Assembly: GCF_000702905.1 (NCBI RefSeq)
Contig: NZ_JNKR01000001.1
Coordinates: 408,170 to 472,169 of the forward strand
Origin: Mitsuokella jalaludinii DSM 13811
GTDB lineage: Bacteria > Bacillota > Negativicutes > Selenomonadales > Selenomonadaceae
Length of the DNA stretch: 64,000 nt
Direction of reading: 5' to 3'
Both the position numbers and the translations under genes were made by a program. The notes below the pieces were generated by a model that made no database searches, was not told the origin of the DNA, and was given only the letters and a program-made list of their open reading frames with translations. Shown one piece after another: positions 50,761-59,767 of this stretch; position 1 is the first letter of the stretch; each line of letters starts with the position of its first letter.

Positions 50761-52101
50761 TCATGACGATGCGCGGAGCGGTATCTGGATGTAGGTCGTG
50801 AACCAGCCTTCTTTCTGCTGGCAGAAGACGGTGGCGTCGTACTTGTCGCGGAAGCGGGCCAAGGACTTCATGCCGAGGCCATGGCCCTTGACATGCGTCA
50901 CGGGCAGGTCTTCCTCGTCGAACTCGACCGCCTTGTCAAAGCGGTTCTTGACGAGGAGGTTGATGACGCCGTTCTGGCACATCGTCATGACGACGATTTG
51001 GCGCGCCGATGGCGGCTGCTTCTGGCTCGCGATCAGGGCATTCTCTACGAGGTTCGAGAGCACGATGGAGAGGTCACTGCTGCAGAAGAGCTCTTCCGGC
51101 AGGTCGATGGTGGCCGTCACGGGGATGGAGAGCTCCTTGGCGCGTGCAAAGTAGACCGTCAGAGCCGCGTTGATCAGGGTGTTCTTGCAGTACTGCGGCA
51201 GCTTCGTGCGGCCGAACTGCGCGCCGAGCGACTCGATGTACGCCAGCGCCCCCTCGCGGTCGCGATGGCGCACGAGCGCAATCAGTTGGTCGATGTGCTG
51301 CCGCTGCTTCTCGTAGAGAACAGCCATGCGCTGCCGTGACTCCTCTGACAGTTTCACATAATGAGCCGTTGACACGAGCTGCTGCTGCAGCTCGTGTTCT
51401 TTTTCGAAGACCCGCAGGTCCCGATAGACCTCGCTCTGGCCGCTGCGGAGGGCGGCCATGAGCAGGAAGATGACGATGAGCAGCATGAGACGGGGCAGCA
51501 ACAACTCGAAGACCTTCTCCTGCGAGTCGATGAGGCTCAGGTAGAGCGACTCGACGGCGAGCAGCACGGGGATCAGCGTGATGATGCGCCAGTAGCGTCG
51601 CGTCGAAGCCACCTCAAAGTGGCGGAAGGTATCGGTGAAGAAGCGCACGAGCAGCGGGAAGAGCAGCAGCGACAGCGCGCCGTAGAGCAGGATCTGCTCG
51701 AAGTAGAGGCTCGGCAGCAGCTTGTCCGGGAAGAGGAGCAGCAGGATGGCGCGCGTGACCGTGTAGATGATGCCCGAGAACAGGATGCGGAAGGCCGCGA
51801 TGAAGATATGGCCCGCCCAGAAGCGGCGCGTGAAGCAGAAGGCCAGCGCGAACTGGGGAATCCAGACGAGGTAGCCGAGCAGCCAGTAGGCGATCTGGCG
51901 CGACGGGAAGACAGCTAAAGAGACAATCACCGTGATAAGGCCCGTCTCCAATACGACGAGCAGGCACCAGACGAGGGCGAGCTGCTTTTGCTGCGCGACG
52001 GTCAGGAAGCGGCGGAACGGCAAGATCTGCAAGAGCGCGAAGGGCTGCAGGATCAGGACGTAGACCGCGGTGATGCCCACTGTCATCATGTCAAAGCTCA
52101 T
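50761..52101 (-). CDS. GHKL sensor kinase lacking the phosphoacceptor histidine
   Basis: A 446-residue membrane protein. Six to seven helices span residues 5-220, a coiled coil 222-262, a dimerisation-like segment 262-295, and a GHKL ATPase domain 300-440 with N-box (SIVLSNLVENALIAS) and G-box (KGHGLGM, 405-411). Where partner kinases carry RHD with the phosphorylated His, this one reads YEK (263-265), so His is Glu264 in alignment. It probably supplies ATPase activity to the neighbouring half-kinase. Its ATG overlaps that gene's stop (ATGA), with AGGAGG upstream. Confidence 0.88.
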   Translation of the reverse strand: MSFDMMTVGITAVYVLILQPFALLQILPFRRFLTVAQQKQLALVWCLLVVLETGLITVIVSLAVFPSRQIAYWLLGYLVWIPQFALAFCFTRRFWAGHIFIAAFRILFSGIIYTVTRAILLLLFPDKLLPSLYFEQILLYGALSLLLFPLLVRFFTDTFRHFEVASTRRYWRIITLIPVLLAVESLYLSLIDSQEKVFELLLPRLMLLIVIFLLMAALRSGQSEVYRDLRVFEKEHELQQQLVSTAHYVKLSEESRQRMAVLYEKQRQHIDQLIALVRHRDREGALAYIESLGAQFGRTKLPQYCKNTLINAALTVYFARAKELSIPVTATIDLPEELFCSSDLSIVLSNLVENALIASQKQPPSARQIVVMTMCQNGVINLLVKNRFDKAVEFDEEDLPVTHVKGHGLGMKSLARFRDKYDATVFCQQKEGWFTTYIQIPLRASS

Positions 52102-53000
52102 CGTCTCTCCACCTCCTTCCTCATGGCCATCAGCTGCCGCTCAGCCTCATCGCAGTGGCCGCTCTCGATGAGCTCGGCCAGCATGCGCAGCTGATGGCGG
52201 CTGTCGTGGCGCATGATGGCGAGCTTCTGCTGCTCCTTTTGCATGGTATCCGCATAGTCGTGAATCTCGCGGAGCTGCTCCTGTATCGCCATACTGCGCT
52301 CCTTCGCACGGAGCATGATGCAGACCTGGCGGTAGCCGCTGCGCACCGAGAGGACGAGGACAATCCCGATGATGACAAGGATTATCCGGCTCACCAGCAT
52401 GTAGAGGTGGATATCCGACAAGTCCTGGATCTGCTGGAGCAAGGTGGCATAGCCCATGCTCCCCTGATAATAGGTGAGGAGCAGCGGCACAAAGCCGAGG
52501 TACTTCCAGAAAGCAGCCGTCGGCTTCCCTCTCAGCAGTTGCTCTCGCGTGAAGAGCTTGCCGAGCAGCCATATCATCCCCGGGAAGCTCAGTAGCAGCA
52601 GGCCGAGGTAGCATAAGAAGTACAGGCTGGCAAAGTAGGTCGTCTGCATCCAGATCTGCTTCAGGAGCAGGACTGTCACCGTGTGGAGGAAGACCGCGTA
52701 GATGCCCTGTATCCCGAGCACGAAGAAATGGCGGAACCAAAACGGGCGTATCGTGAACACCAGCAAAAAGAAGTGCGGCCAGTAGCAGATGAAGTAGAGC
52801 TTGTGGAAGGCACTTCCCGCCATCGGCGCCAACCCCGACGCGAAGAGCGCCGTGACGAGCAGGAACTCGATCGCGAAGATGATGAGATGGCCGACGATGA
52901 GGATATGCTGCTCGCGCGGCGTCGCGATGACCCGGAACGGATAGTAGCGCAGATAGGCCATCGGCAGGAGTGAGAAGCAAAACAAGAATACGGTGAGCAA
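52098..53000 (-). CDS. Sensor half-kinase: phosphoacceptor domain without ATPase domain
   Basis: A 300-residue protein with six to seven membrane helices (residues 2-215), a coiled coil (225-260) and a phosphoacceptor segment MRHDSRHQLRMLAELI (263-278). His265 is in the HPK10-type RHD motif. It stops at residue 300, with no N-box or G-box, so it cannot bind ATP itself. The architecture matches the next gene up to that point, suggesting paralogues that evolved as a heterodimer. Start is TTG with AGGGGG six bases upstream. No frameshift is evident: the next gene has its own membrane domain. Confidence 0.85.
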   Translation of the reverse strand: MLTVFLFCFSLLPMAYLRYYPFRVIATPREQHILIVGHLIIFAIEFLLVTALFASGLAPMAGSAFHKLYFICYWPHFFLLVFTIRPFWFRHFFVLGIQGIYAVFLHTVTVLLLKQIWMQTTYFASLYFLCYLGLLLLSFPGMIWLLGKLFTREQLLRGKPTAAFWKYLGFVPLLLTYYQGSMGYATLLQQIQDLSDIHLYMLVSRIILVIIGIVLVLSVRSGYRQVCIMLRAKERSMAIQEQLREIHDYADTMQKEQQKLAIMRHDSRHQLRMLAELIESGHCDEAERQLMAMRKEVERR

Positions 53001-53052
53001 AAAGATCCCCCTATCGCAAATTATTCCAAGTCAGGACCGCCAGAGCGGTCTG

Positions 53053-53961
53053 TCAGCCCTGCTCGACGCCGCTGCCGTCGAAATGCGGCACGAATTTTGT
53101 ATCGGCCGTGCGGCCCTGCTGCACGTAGCAGTGCGTGATGCCGAGCGTTAGGGCGTGGTCGACGACCGACTGATACTCAAACGTCGTCAGGCGGCGGTTC
53201 ATGCCCTTGTGCTCTGCCGCCCGGTACATTGGCGTGTACTGGTTCATCAGGGAAATCTGCACCGTATCGCCGAATGTCTTGTAGATCCAGTCGAGAACGC
53301 GCATGCTCTCGTGGCGGTGGCCCGGCAGCACGAGATGGCGGATGATGACGCCCTTCTTGAGCTGGCCGTCCGGCGCAAACTGCAGCGGGCCGACCTCATC
53401 GTACATGCGCAGGATGGCCTTTGTCGCGACGGCGAAGTAATCGGGCGCGAGCGAGTACTCGCGCGCACTCGCCTCGTCGGCGTACTTCAGGTCCGGCAGG
53501 AAGATGTCGACCTGGCCGCGCAGCGCCTCGATCGTCTCCTCTGTCTCATAGGCACCGGAGTTGTAGACGACGGGCAGGTGGAAGCCCTGCTCCCTGGCCA
53601 TCTCGAGTGCATGCAGGATCTCCGGCACGTAATGCGTCGGCGTCACGAGGTCGAGCGTCGCCGCACCGCGCGCCTGCTGCTCGAGGAAAATCGCCGCGAG
53701 CCGCTCATCCGTGACTTCATAGCCGAAGCCCTCATGCGAGATCTCGTGATTCTGACAGAAGCAGCAGCGCAGGTTGCAGTACGAGAAGAATACCGTGCCC
53801 GCACCGCGCCCATCGGCGCCTGTGAGACATGGCTCCTCCCACCTGTGCAGCGAGACGAGCGCGATGCGCGCCTTCGCCCCTGCCCCGCAGAAGCCCGCCC
53901 GCTGCGTGCGGTCGACGCCGCAGCGGCGCGGGCAGAGCTGGCAGTCTTTCAGTGAAATCAT
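53053..53961 (-). CDS. Radical SAM protein, PflA/PflX-like
   Basis: A 302-residue protein with an N-terminal cysteine cluster (CQLCPRRCG, then C at AGFCG) and the radical SAM motif CNLRCCFC (CxxxCxxC) near residue 64. FLPDLKYAD and VLPGHRHESMRV are typical of the PflX-like putative pyruvate formate-lyase activating family. The substrate is unknown; there is no glycyl-radical enzyme beside it (nrdD is 5 kb away). ATG at 53961 follows AGGGAGAA. It lies 22 bases after the LtaS-like gene and probably shares its transcript. Confidence 0.86.
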   Translation of the reverse strand: MISLKDCQLCPRRCGVDRTQRAGFCGAGAKARIALVSLHRWEEPCLTGADGRGAGTVFFSYCNLRCCFCQNHEISHEGFGYEVTDERLAAIFLEQQARGAATLDLVTPTHYVPEILHALEMAREQGFHLPVVYNSGAYETEETIEALRGQVDIFLPDLKYADEASAREYSLAPDYFAVATKAILRMYDEVGPLQFAPDGQLKKGVIIRHLVLPGHRHESMRVLDWIYKTFGDTVQISLMNQYTPMYRAAEHKGMNRRLTTFEYQSVVDHALTLGITHCYVQQGRTADTKFVPHFDGSGVEQG

Positions 53962-53983
53962 CGTTTTTTCTCCCTTCATCGGC

Positions 53984-56014
53984 TCAGCGGCGCCCCTCAA
54001 GCTTCGTCTCATCGAGAATGGCACCGTACTTCGGGCGCCACCACGAGACGCTGCGGACGCCGTTGATGTAGTCCTCCATCGCCTGCTGGTCGAGCACCGG
54101 CTCCGTGCCGTCGACAGACTCCGGCACGAGCGGCACGGTGTCTGCCTTGCCGATGGCATGGCGCGTGATGAAGAAGCCGTAGTTGACGCCCTGACGGTTC
54201 GTGCGCGTCAGGCTCGAGCCGACAGCCATGTACGAGAAGCCCTTCGGCGCGATGAGCTCGTAGATGGTCGGCATGATGTCAATCTGGCTACCGGCCGCAT
54301 CCGGGAGCAGCGTGCCCTTGTGGATGCCCTTGCCCGTGATGATGAACGGGATGCCGTAGCGCTCGTACATCGTCGGCGTCTTGTCGATGTTGTAGCGGTC
54401 ACCGTGATCGCCGACGATGACGATGAGGCTGTCCGGGCACTTTGCCTTGACCGCCTGGACGAACTTCGCGAGCTCGCGGTCGGCATACCAGTAGTGGCCG
54501 AGTTCCTTGAGGAGCTCTTCGTCCTGCTGATGGTCTTCAGGAAGCGCCTCGCGCACCGCCTCCTTGTCGAATCCCTTGGCCGCAAGGTCAAGGTCGTACG
54601 GCGAGTGGTTCGAAGCGTTCAAGAGCACATTGAAGCTCGGCGTCGCAGGGTCGAGGCCATCGAGCACCTTCTCGTAGAGGACTTCGTCCTCACAGCCCCA
54701 GACGCTGCCCGGCACATCGCCGAAGTCGCCGCGGCTGTAGAAGTGCTCGAAGCCCTGCGCCTGCGTGAAAGCGCCGATGCGCTCCCAGGTCGACGGCCCC
54801 GCGTACCAGAAGTTCGTCTCGTAGCCGAGTTTCTCCATCTGCGGCGCACTGGCCGTCGGATACGGCGCGTCAAACGACTCCGGCATCGTCGTCAGATAAA
54901 GATTGGCGTCCGCAAAGCCCGTCACGACACCCGTGACGGCCGAAACGGTGCTCGCGCCATTCGGCAGGAACGTCGGACAGTAGTCCGTGTCATCCTCGGC
55001 GATGAGGCTGCGCATGCCGTGCGAGATGGGGATATCCTTGTACTTGTCGAGCAGCGGCCAGTTGGCAAAGCTCTCCGACAGGATGACAATGACCTGTGTC
55101 GGCCGCTCGATCTGCGGCCCCTGTGCCTCTTTCGTCAGGTAGACATCAAGGTCATCCGTATCGGCCGGCTTGCCCGAGAGCTTGGCCGCCAGGTTGCGGA
55201 TGTCCTCCGTCGTGAAGTCGAGGCCATTGCAGGCGAGCATGCGCTCATTGAGGTTGTAGGCGCGGTAGATGGCCTGCACATTGTCGAGGATGGCCTCATT
55301 GAGGAAGTCGTCCTTCGTGACGCCGGCATTCTCCCAGTTGACGGACGTCTGCCATCCCAGGCTGCCGCCGAAAATGCCGAGCAGTACGACAATGTATGTC
55401 AGATAGAGAAAGGCCAGCCGTCCGAGCCAGCGCACGAATGCGGGCAGGCGCATGCCGTCCGTGCAGTTCTCGAGCCACGCGCAGGAAAGCAGCGCGCGCA
55501 GCCCGCGCCAAAGGACGCAGGCGAGCAGCAGGGCTCCCGCCAGACGCACCGGCAGGTAGTACTGCTGCACCATCGTGATGAAGAGCGCGTAGATGTCGTC
55601 GTTAGCTCCCGTGAAGAGCATCTGGTTGAAATTCGCGTGGAACTGGCGGTAAAACGGGAAGCTCGCGACAAAGAGAATGGAGAGCGCCGAGAGCAGCACG
55701 CCGTTCAAGGCGAGCACGAGCCGTCTTCCCCAGCGCGGCTTCCAGAAATGAAGCAGCAGCCCCGGAACAAAGCTCACGAGCGTCAGGGCACCGGCCGTCT
55801 GCATCGAGAGGCGGAAGCCGCGCCAGAGCGCGAGGAAGATATCATGAGCCCCTGTGCCCGGGCCCATGTACGGAGCCATCCAGGCGATGAAAAACCCCCG
55901 AAAAAGGGAAAGGACTGCGAGGTAAAACGCAAATACCTTCAGTCCTTCCAGGATGCCCGTATATAGAGTTTTCCAATTCAACCGTGACAGCCATGCGGGC
56001 ATAGAGATCATCAT
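53984..56014 (-). CDS. LtaS-like phosphoglycerol transferase family protein
   Basis: A 676-residue protein with five N-terminal helices (residues 15-230) and an extracytoplasmic sulfatase-fold domain. Catalytic-site features are VIVILSESFANW near residue 311, PNGASTVSAVTGVVTGF with the nucleophile Thr/Ser region near residue 350, and IVGDHGDRYN near residue 530. LTA synthases and OpgB/MdoB use this fold to move glycerophosphate from phosphatidylglycerol. In a diderm the acceptor is uncertain. It overlaps the deoR-type gene by 4 bases. Confidence 0.88.
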   Translation of the reverse strand: MMISMPAWLSRLNWKTLYTGILEGLKVFAFYLAVLSLFRGFFIAWMAPYMGPGTGAHDIFLALWRGFRLSMQTAGALTLVSFVPGLLLHFWKPRWGRRLVLALNGVLLSALSILFVASFPFYRQFHANFNQMLFTGANDDIYALFITMVQQYYLPVRLAGALLLACVLWRGLRALLSCAWLENCTDGMRLPAFVRWLGRLAFLYLTYIVVLLGIFGGSLGWQTSVNWENAGVTKDDFLNEAILDNVQAIYRAYNLNERMLACNGLDFTTEDIRNLAAKLSGKPADTDDLDVYLTKEAQGPQIERPTQVIVILSESFANWPLLDKYKDIPISHGMRSLIAEDDTDYCPTFLPNGASTVSAVTGVVTGFADANLYLTTMPESFDAPYPTASAPQMEKLGYETNFWYAGPSTWERIGAFTQAQGFEHFYSRGDFGDVPGSVWGCEDEVLYEKVLDGLDPATPSFNVLLNASNHSPYDLDLAAKGFDKEAVREALPEDHQQDEELLKELGHYWYADRELAKFVQAVKAKCPDSLIVIVGDHGDRYNIDKTPTMYERYGIPFIITGKGIHKGTLLPDAAGSQIDIMPTIYELIAPKGFSYMAVGSSLTRTNRQGVNYGFFITRHAIGKADTVPLVPESVDGTEPVLDQQAMEDYINGVRSVSWWRPKYGAILDETKLEGRR

Positions 56015-56778
56015 GGCAGGATGATCTCCACGCCGTACGAATCCGCCGCAGCGCGGATGTCCGCCGCCGGCTCCGAATCGGTGATGAGACCCGAGAGCGT
56101 GTCGAGCGTCGTGTAGTTGTAGTTGCCGTCCGTGCTGAGCTTGCGCGCCTCTGCGACGACGTATGCCTTCTTGCTGTGGCGGATGATGGCTGCCTTGTTG
56201 ATGCCATCATCGATATCGTACGTCGAGACGCTGTTCTCCTTGACATCGACGCCGACTGCACCGACGAAGGCGATGTCCGGCTTGAGGCGCGAGATGAAGT
56301 CGAGCGTCATACCGCCCCAGAAGCCGTCGCGGCTCTTGTTGATCTTGCCGCCAGCGAAGACGACGCGGATCTTCGGGTTGCGCGCGAGCACAACGAGGAT
56401 ATCAATCATGTTCGTGACGACCGTGACCTCGAGCTCCATCTTGACGAGGAGCTCCGCGATGGCGAGGTTGCTCATCGAGATGTCGAGGAAGACCATGTCC
56501 TTCTCGTGGATGAGTTTGACCGCTGCCTGCGCGATGCGCTGCTTCGCCTCGACATCCGTATTGCGGTGTTTGCTGACCTCGACCATGTGGCTGTTCTCGC
56601 GGATGCGGACCGCACCGCCGTACGTGCGCTTGAGCTTGCCCTTCTTCTCGAGGGCGCCGAGATCCTTGCGGATGCAGTCTTCCGTGACCTTGAACTTCTC
56701 ACTGAGGTCGCGCACGCGGACCTTGCCGTCACGTGCCAGCATGCTCAGGATGATGTCTTGACGTTCTTCCAAAAACAT
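56011..56778 (-). CDS. DeoR family transcriptional regulator
   Basis: A 255-residue repressor with an N-terminal winged helix (RQDIILSMLARDGKVRVRDL and EKFKVTEDCIRKDLGALE) and a C-terminal sugar-phosphate sensor (DeoRC) domain with VTNMIDILVVL and FAGGKINKSRDGFWGG. DeoR proteins usually respond to a phosphorylated sugar. It is first in an overlapping unit with the LtaS-like and radical SAM genes. ATG at 56778 has AGGAG eight bases upstream. Confidence 0.92.
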   Translation of the reverse strand: MFLEERQDIILSMLARDGKVRVRDLSEKFKVTEDCIRKDLGALEKKGKLKRTYGGAVRIRENSHMVEVSKHRNTDVEAKQRIAQAAVKLIHEKDMVFLDISMSNLAIAELLVKMELEVTVVTNMIDILVVLARNPKIRVVFAGGKINKSRDGFWGGMTLDFISRLKPDIAFVGAVGVDVKENSVSTYDIDDGINKAAIIRHSKKAYVVAEARKLSTDGNYNYTTLDTLSGLITDSEPAADIRAAADSYGVEIILP

Positions 56779-56830
56779 ATTAACCACTCCTATGAAACAC
56801 TTGCTTTTATTGTTTGTTCTTGTTGTACGA

Positions 56831-56859
56831 TTATTGTACTAGATAAGAGAAAAATTATC
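56831..56859 (-). promoter_or_regulatory. Promoter of the deoR-ltaS-radical SAM unit
   Basis: Minus strand TTGATA (56859-56854) and TACAAT (56836-56831) have a 17-base spacer. Confidence 0.7.
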
Positions 56860-56946
56860 AAGCCTTTCTGCAAAAAACTCTCATATCTCATCACAAACAT
56901 GGAAGATTATGCAGGATTTTGGCTGTTTTGTCCACATGAAGTCGAC

Positions 56947-58506
56947 TCATCGGTCGGGATGCTCGGCGGCCAGGCCCTGAAGGGCCGCCGTATCATCGGC
57001 ATCCGTCAGCACAAAGAGCGCATCGCCTGACTGCAGGCGGAGTTCGTCGCGCGGCGCGAGCTCCTGCGGGCCGCGGCGCACATTGACGAGCACGCAGCCA
57101 GACGGCCAGCCGGCCTGTGCGACGACAGCGCCATCGAGGGCCGACTTGACGCCGACTGACACCTCGAGGAGGATGCGGCGGTGGCGGATGCGGCGCGCGA
57201 TCTTATCGCGCACGGCCAGGCTTTTAGAGAGCAGCATGTCGTAAACCGGCTCCCCGCCCGTGAGGTCCGAGACGAGGTAGGCCGTCATCGAGACGATGAT
57301 CAGCGCGAGCATGTGCTCGAAGGACCCCGTCATCTCCATGATCAGGACACTGCCCGTGATTGGCGACTTGACGACAGCCGAGAAGTACGCCGCCATGCCG
57401 AAGACGATGCAGTTGACGGCGAAGAGCTCCGGCATCCAATGGAAGAAGATCGCGATCTTGGCGAAGACAGCGCCGCCAACCGAACCGAGTACGAGCATCG
57501 GCAGGAAGATGCCGCCCGGCACGCCCGAGCCAAAGCATATCATCGTGAAGAGGAACTTTGCCAAGAGCAGCAGAGCGAGAAAGGCCAGCGTGTAGTCCGT
57601 CACGACGAGCGAATCGACGAGGCGACTGCCACCGCCGAGGATCTCTGGCAGCAAGAAGCCCAGGACGCCTGCGCAGAAGAGCGGCACGAGAGGACGGTAG
57701 CGCGCCGGCATCTTCTTGTAGAAGTCCTGTGAGCGCGTGAGCATCGGGTTGAACGCGAGGCCCAAGAGGCCGACGAAGGCGCCGAGCACGATGAGCAGGA
57801 TGTACATGTGTCCCGTATCGATGACCGGCACGACGCCCATGTGGAAGACAGGCTGCATGCCGAAGAAGTACTGCGTGACCGTCGTCGCCGTGACGGCCGC
57901 CGAGATAGCGCCCATGAGCACGAAGGCTGAGAAGTTCTTGGTGAGCTCCTCCAGACAGAAGATCACACCGGCCAGCGGCGCGTTGAAGGCAGCCGCGAGG
58001 CCCGCACCTGCGCCGGCCGTCAGCAGGTAATGGCTCTCTGCGTACGAGCGGTGCGTGAGACGGCCGAGGCCCTGGCCGAGACAGGCGCCGAGCTGGACGC
58101 TCGGGCCCTCACGGCCGAGCGACATGCCCGCGCCGATGCCGAGCACGGCACCTATGAACTTCAGGATGAGCACGCGCGCCCAGTTCATGTCCATCTCGCC
58201 GAGCAGGATGCCCTTGATCTGCGGGATGCCTGACCCTGAGGTCATGCCGTCCCTGCGCACGATGCGGTAGAGGACCCAGCCACAGATGGCCAGCAGCAGG
58301 AACCACACGGGAATCCAGGCGATGTGCTCCGGCAGCCAGCGGTAGAGCACGGGCAGGTATTCCTCCGACAGCTCCAGCAGATAGCGGAACAATGCGATAA
58401 CCATGCCCGTGGCAATGCCGATGATATTGCCTTCAATGAAGAGGCGCAGTTTGAAATGACGTGGATCTGTCATCATGGTCATGGCACTCTCGATGCGCCT
58501 ATGCAT
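56947..58506 (-). CDS. ClC-type chloride channel/antiporter with TrkA-C domain
   Basis: A 519-residue membrane protein with ClC selectivity motifs GSGIPQIK (near residue 90), GREGPSVQ (near 132) and GSGVPGGIF (near 326). The gating Glu in GREGP and a second Glu in FCLEELT suggest 2Cl-/H+ exchange rather than a channel. A cytoplasmic TrkA-C (RCK-C) domain occupies about residues 440-510. Possible roles are acid resistance or fluoride/chloride balance. ATG at 58506 follows AAAGGGGG. Confidence 0.92.
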   Translation of the reverse strand: MHRRIESAMTMMTDPRHFKLRLFIEGNIIGIATGMVIALFRYLLELSEEYLPVLYRWLPEHIAWIPVWFLLLAICGWVLYRIVRRDGMTSGSGIPQIKGILLGEMDMNWARVLILKFIGAVLGIGAGMSLGREGPSVQLGACLGQGLGRLTHRSYAESHYLLTAGAGAGLAAAFNAPLAGVIFCLEELTKNFSAFVLMGAISAAVTATTVTQYFFGMQPVFHMGVVPVIDTGHMYILLIVLGAFVGLLGLAFNPMLTRSQDFYKKMPARYRPLVPLFCAGVLGFLLPEILGGGSRLVDSLVVTDYTLAFLALLLLAKFLFTMICFGSGVPGGIFLPMLVLGSVGGAVFAKIAIFFHWMPELFAVNCIVFGMAAYFSAVVKSPITGSVLIMEMTGSFEHMLALIIVSMTAYLVSDLTGGEPVYDMLLSKSLAVRDKIARRIRHRRILLEVSVGVKSALDGAVVAQAGWPSGCVLVNVRRGPQELAPRDELRLQSGDALFVLTDADDTAALQGLAAEHPDR

Positions 58507-58536
58507 GATGTTCCCCCTTTCCATACGGGATACTCA

Positions 58537-58569
58537 ACAAAAAAAGTGCTGTACCGAGGTACAGCACTT
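58537..58569 (-). terminator. Terminator of rpsF-ssb-rpsR
   Basis: AAGTGCTGTAC (58544-58554) pairs with GTACAGCACTT (58559-58569), then seven T on the minus strand. Confidence 0.9.
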
Positions 58570-58576
58570 CATCATC

Positions 58577-58807
58577 TTATTCTGCAGTAAACGGCAGCAG
58601 TGCGATACTGCGTGCGCGTTTGATTGCAACCGTCACCTGACGCTGATGCTTAGCGCAGTTGCCGGAGATACGACGCGGTAAAATCTTGCCGCGCTCCGTA
58701 ACGAAGCGGCGCAGTTTTGCAACGTCTTTATAGTCGATATGATCGACCTTGTCTACGCAGAACGAGCAGACCTTTCTGCGAGGTCTTCTGCCTCTGTCAC
58801 GTCTCAT
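58577..58807 (-). CDS. rpsR: 30S ribosomal protein S18
   Basis: A 76-residue basic protein with S18 features [26 protein letters not shown] and the C-terminal [17 protein letters not shown]. Three cysteines (CSFC plus NCAKH) suggest a zinc-binding form. It is last gene of rpsF-ssb-rpsR. Confidence 0.96.
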   Translation of the reverse strand: MRRDRGRRPRRKVCSFCVDKVDHIDYKDVAKLRRFVTERGKILPRRISGNCAKHQRQVTVAIKRARSIALLPFTAE

Positions 58808-58828
58808 CAAAGTAATTCCCCTCCAGTC

Positions 58829-59275
58829 TTAAAATGGGATTTCTTCATCAGGGATAGACGGACCAAACGAGCCAGCATCAGTCGGTTTGGACTGCGGCGG
58901 CTGCTGCGGTGCCGGAGCACCACCGAAACCACCCTCGTGCGAAGCCGAGTTTCTCGAATCGAGGAACTCGATCTCATCTGCTACGATTTCGGTCACATAA
59001 CGCTTCGAACCGTCCTGTGCCTCGTAGTTCCTGACCTGGATGCGGCCTTCCACCGAGATGCGGCGGCCTTTGATCAGGTTGTTACCACAGATCTCAGCAA
59101 GCTTGCGCCAGGTCACAATGGGAATGAAATCCGCCGTTGGCTGGCCATCATTGGCATCTCTGCGAGCGAAACGGCGGTCAACAGCCAGTGTGAATGTGCA
59201 TACAGCCACACCAGACTGCGTATAACGGACCTCAGGATCACGAGTCAGACGTCCAATCAGTATTGCCTTGTTCAT
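58829..59275 (-). CDS. ssb: Single-stranded DNA-binding protein
   Basis: A 148-residue SSB with an N-terminal OB fold (MNKAILIGRLTRDPEVRYTQ, FIPIVTWRKLAE and GRRISVEGRIQVRNY), a glycine/proline/glutamine-rich linker, and the acidic partner-binding tip PDEEIPF. ATG at 59275 follows GGGAGG. Standard position between rpsF and rpsR. Confidence 0.97.
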   Translation of the reverse strand: MNKAILIGRLTRDPEVRYTQSGVAVCTFTLAVDRRFARRDANDGQPTADFIPIVTWRKLAEICGNNLIKGRRISVEGRIQVRNYEAQDGSKRYVTEIVADEIEFLDSRNSASHEGGFGGAPAPQQPPQSKPTDAGSFGPSIPDEEIPF

Positions 59276-59348
59276 GAGGTATGCCTCCCTGACACCCATA
59301 TGGTGTAGTACATCTTAAAGAAATTGAAGACTTCTACAAGTCTCTCGC

Positions 59349-59636
59349 TCACTCCTCGTCGGATTTGACGATCATGTGCTTGAGGATCTCGTCCGTAATC
59401 TTCATGACGCGGTCGCACTCAGCAACGCATGCCGGCTCACACGTAACGTTGAACAGGCAGTAGAAACCTTCCGTGCAGTCCTTGATCTCATAAGCAAGAC
59501 GCTTCTTGCCCCAGCGATCTTCTTTATCGATAGTACCACCGTTGTTCTGGATCAGGTTGCTGAACTTCTCGATGACAGCGTTCGTTGCATCCTCTTCCAT
59601 CGGTTTCACGATAAATATGACTTCGTACTTTCTCAC
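59349..59636 (-). CDS. rpsF: 30S ribosomal protein S6
   Basis: A 95-residue protein beginning with GTG (MRKYEVIFIVKP), containing GKKRLAYEIKDCTEGFYCLF. GGGAGGTGA precedes the GTG. First gene of rpsF-ssb-rpsR. Confidence 0.96.
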   Translation of the reverse strand: MRKYEVIFIVKPMEEDATNAVIEKFSNLIQNNGGTIDKEDRWGKKRLAYEIKDCTEGFYCLFNVTCEPACVAECDRVMKITDEILKHMIVKSDEE

Positions 59637-59716
59637 GAAATCACCTCCCTCTTTGGTCTTTGGCTCCCCCACTACGAGGAGCAGAGTTACATCTTCGCAT
59701 TTCAGCGACTAAATTA

Positions 59717-59745
59717 GTATACCACGAGCTGCGCTCGAATGCAAG
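59717..59745 (-). promoter_or_regulatory. Promoter of rpsF-ssb-rpsR
   Basis: Minus strand TTGCAT (59745-59740) and TATACT (59722-59717) have a 17-base spacer. A 5-bp CGAGC/GCTCG repeat lies within it. Confidence 0.7.
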
Positions 59746-59767
59746 CATTATTCAAGTGCCATCGCAT

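Noticed and set aside
52098..53000. The half-kinase as a frameshifted full kinase
   Set aside because: The next gene begins with its own membrane domain and ribosome site, and no kinase ATPase sequence follows in another frame before it.
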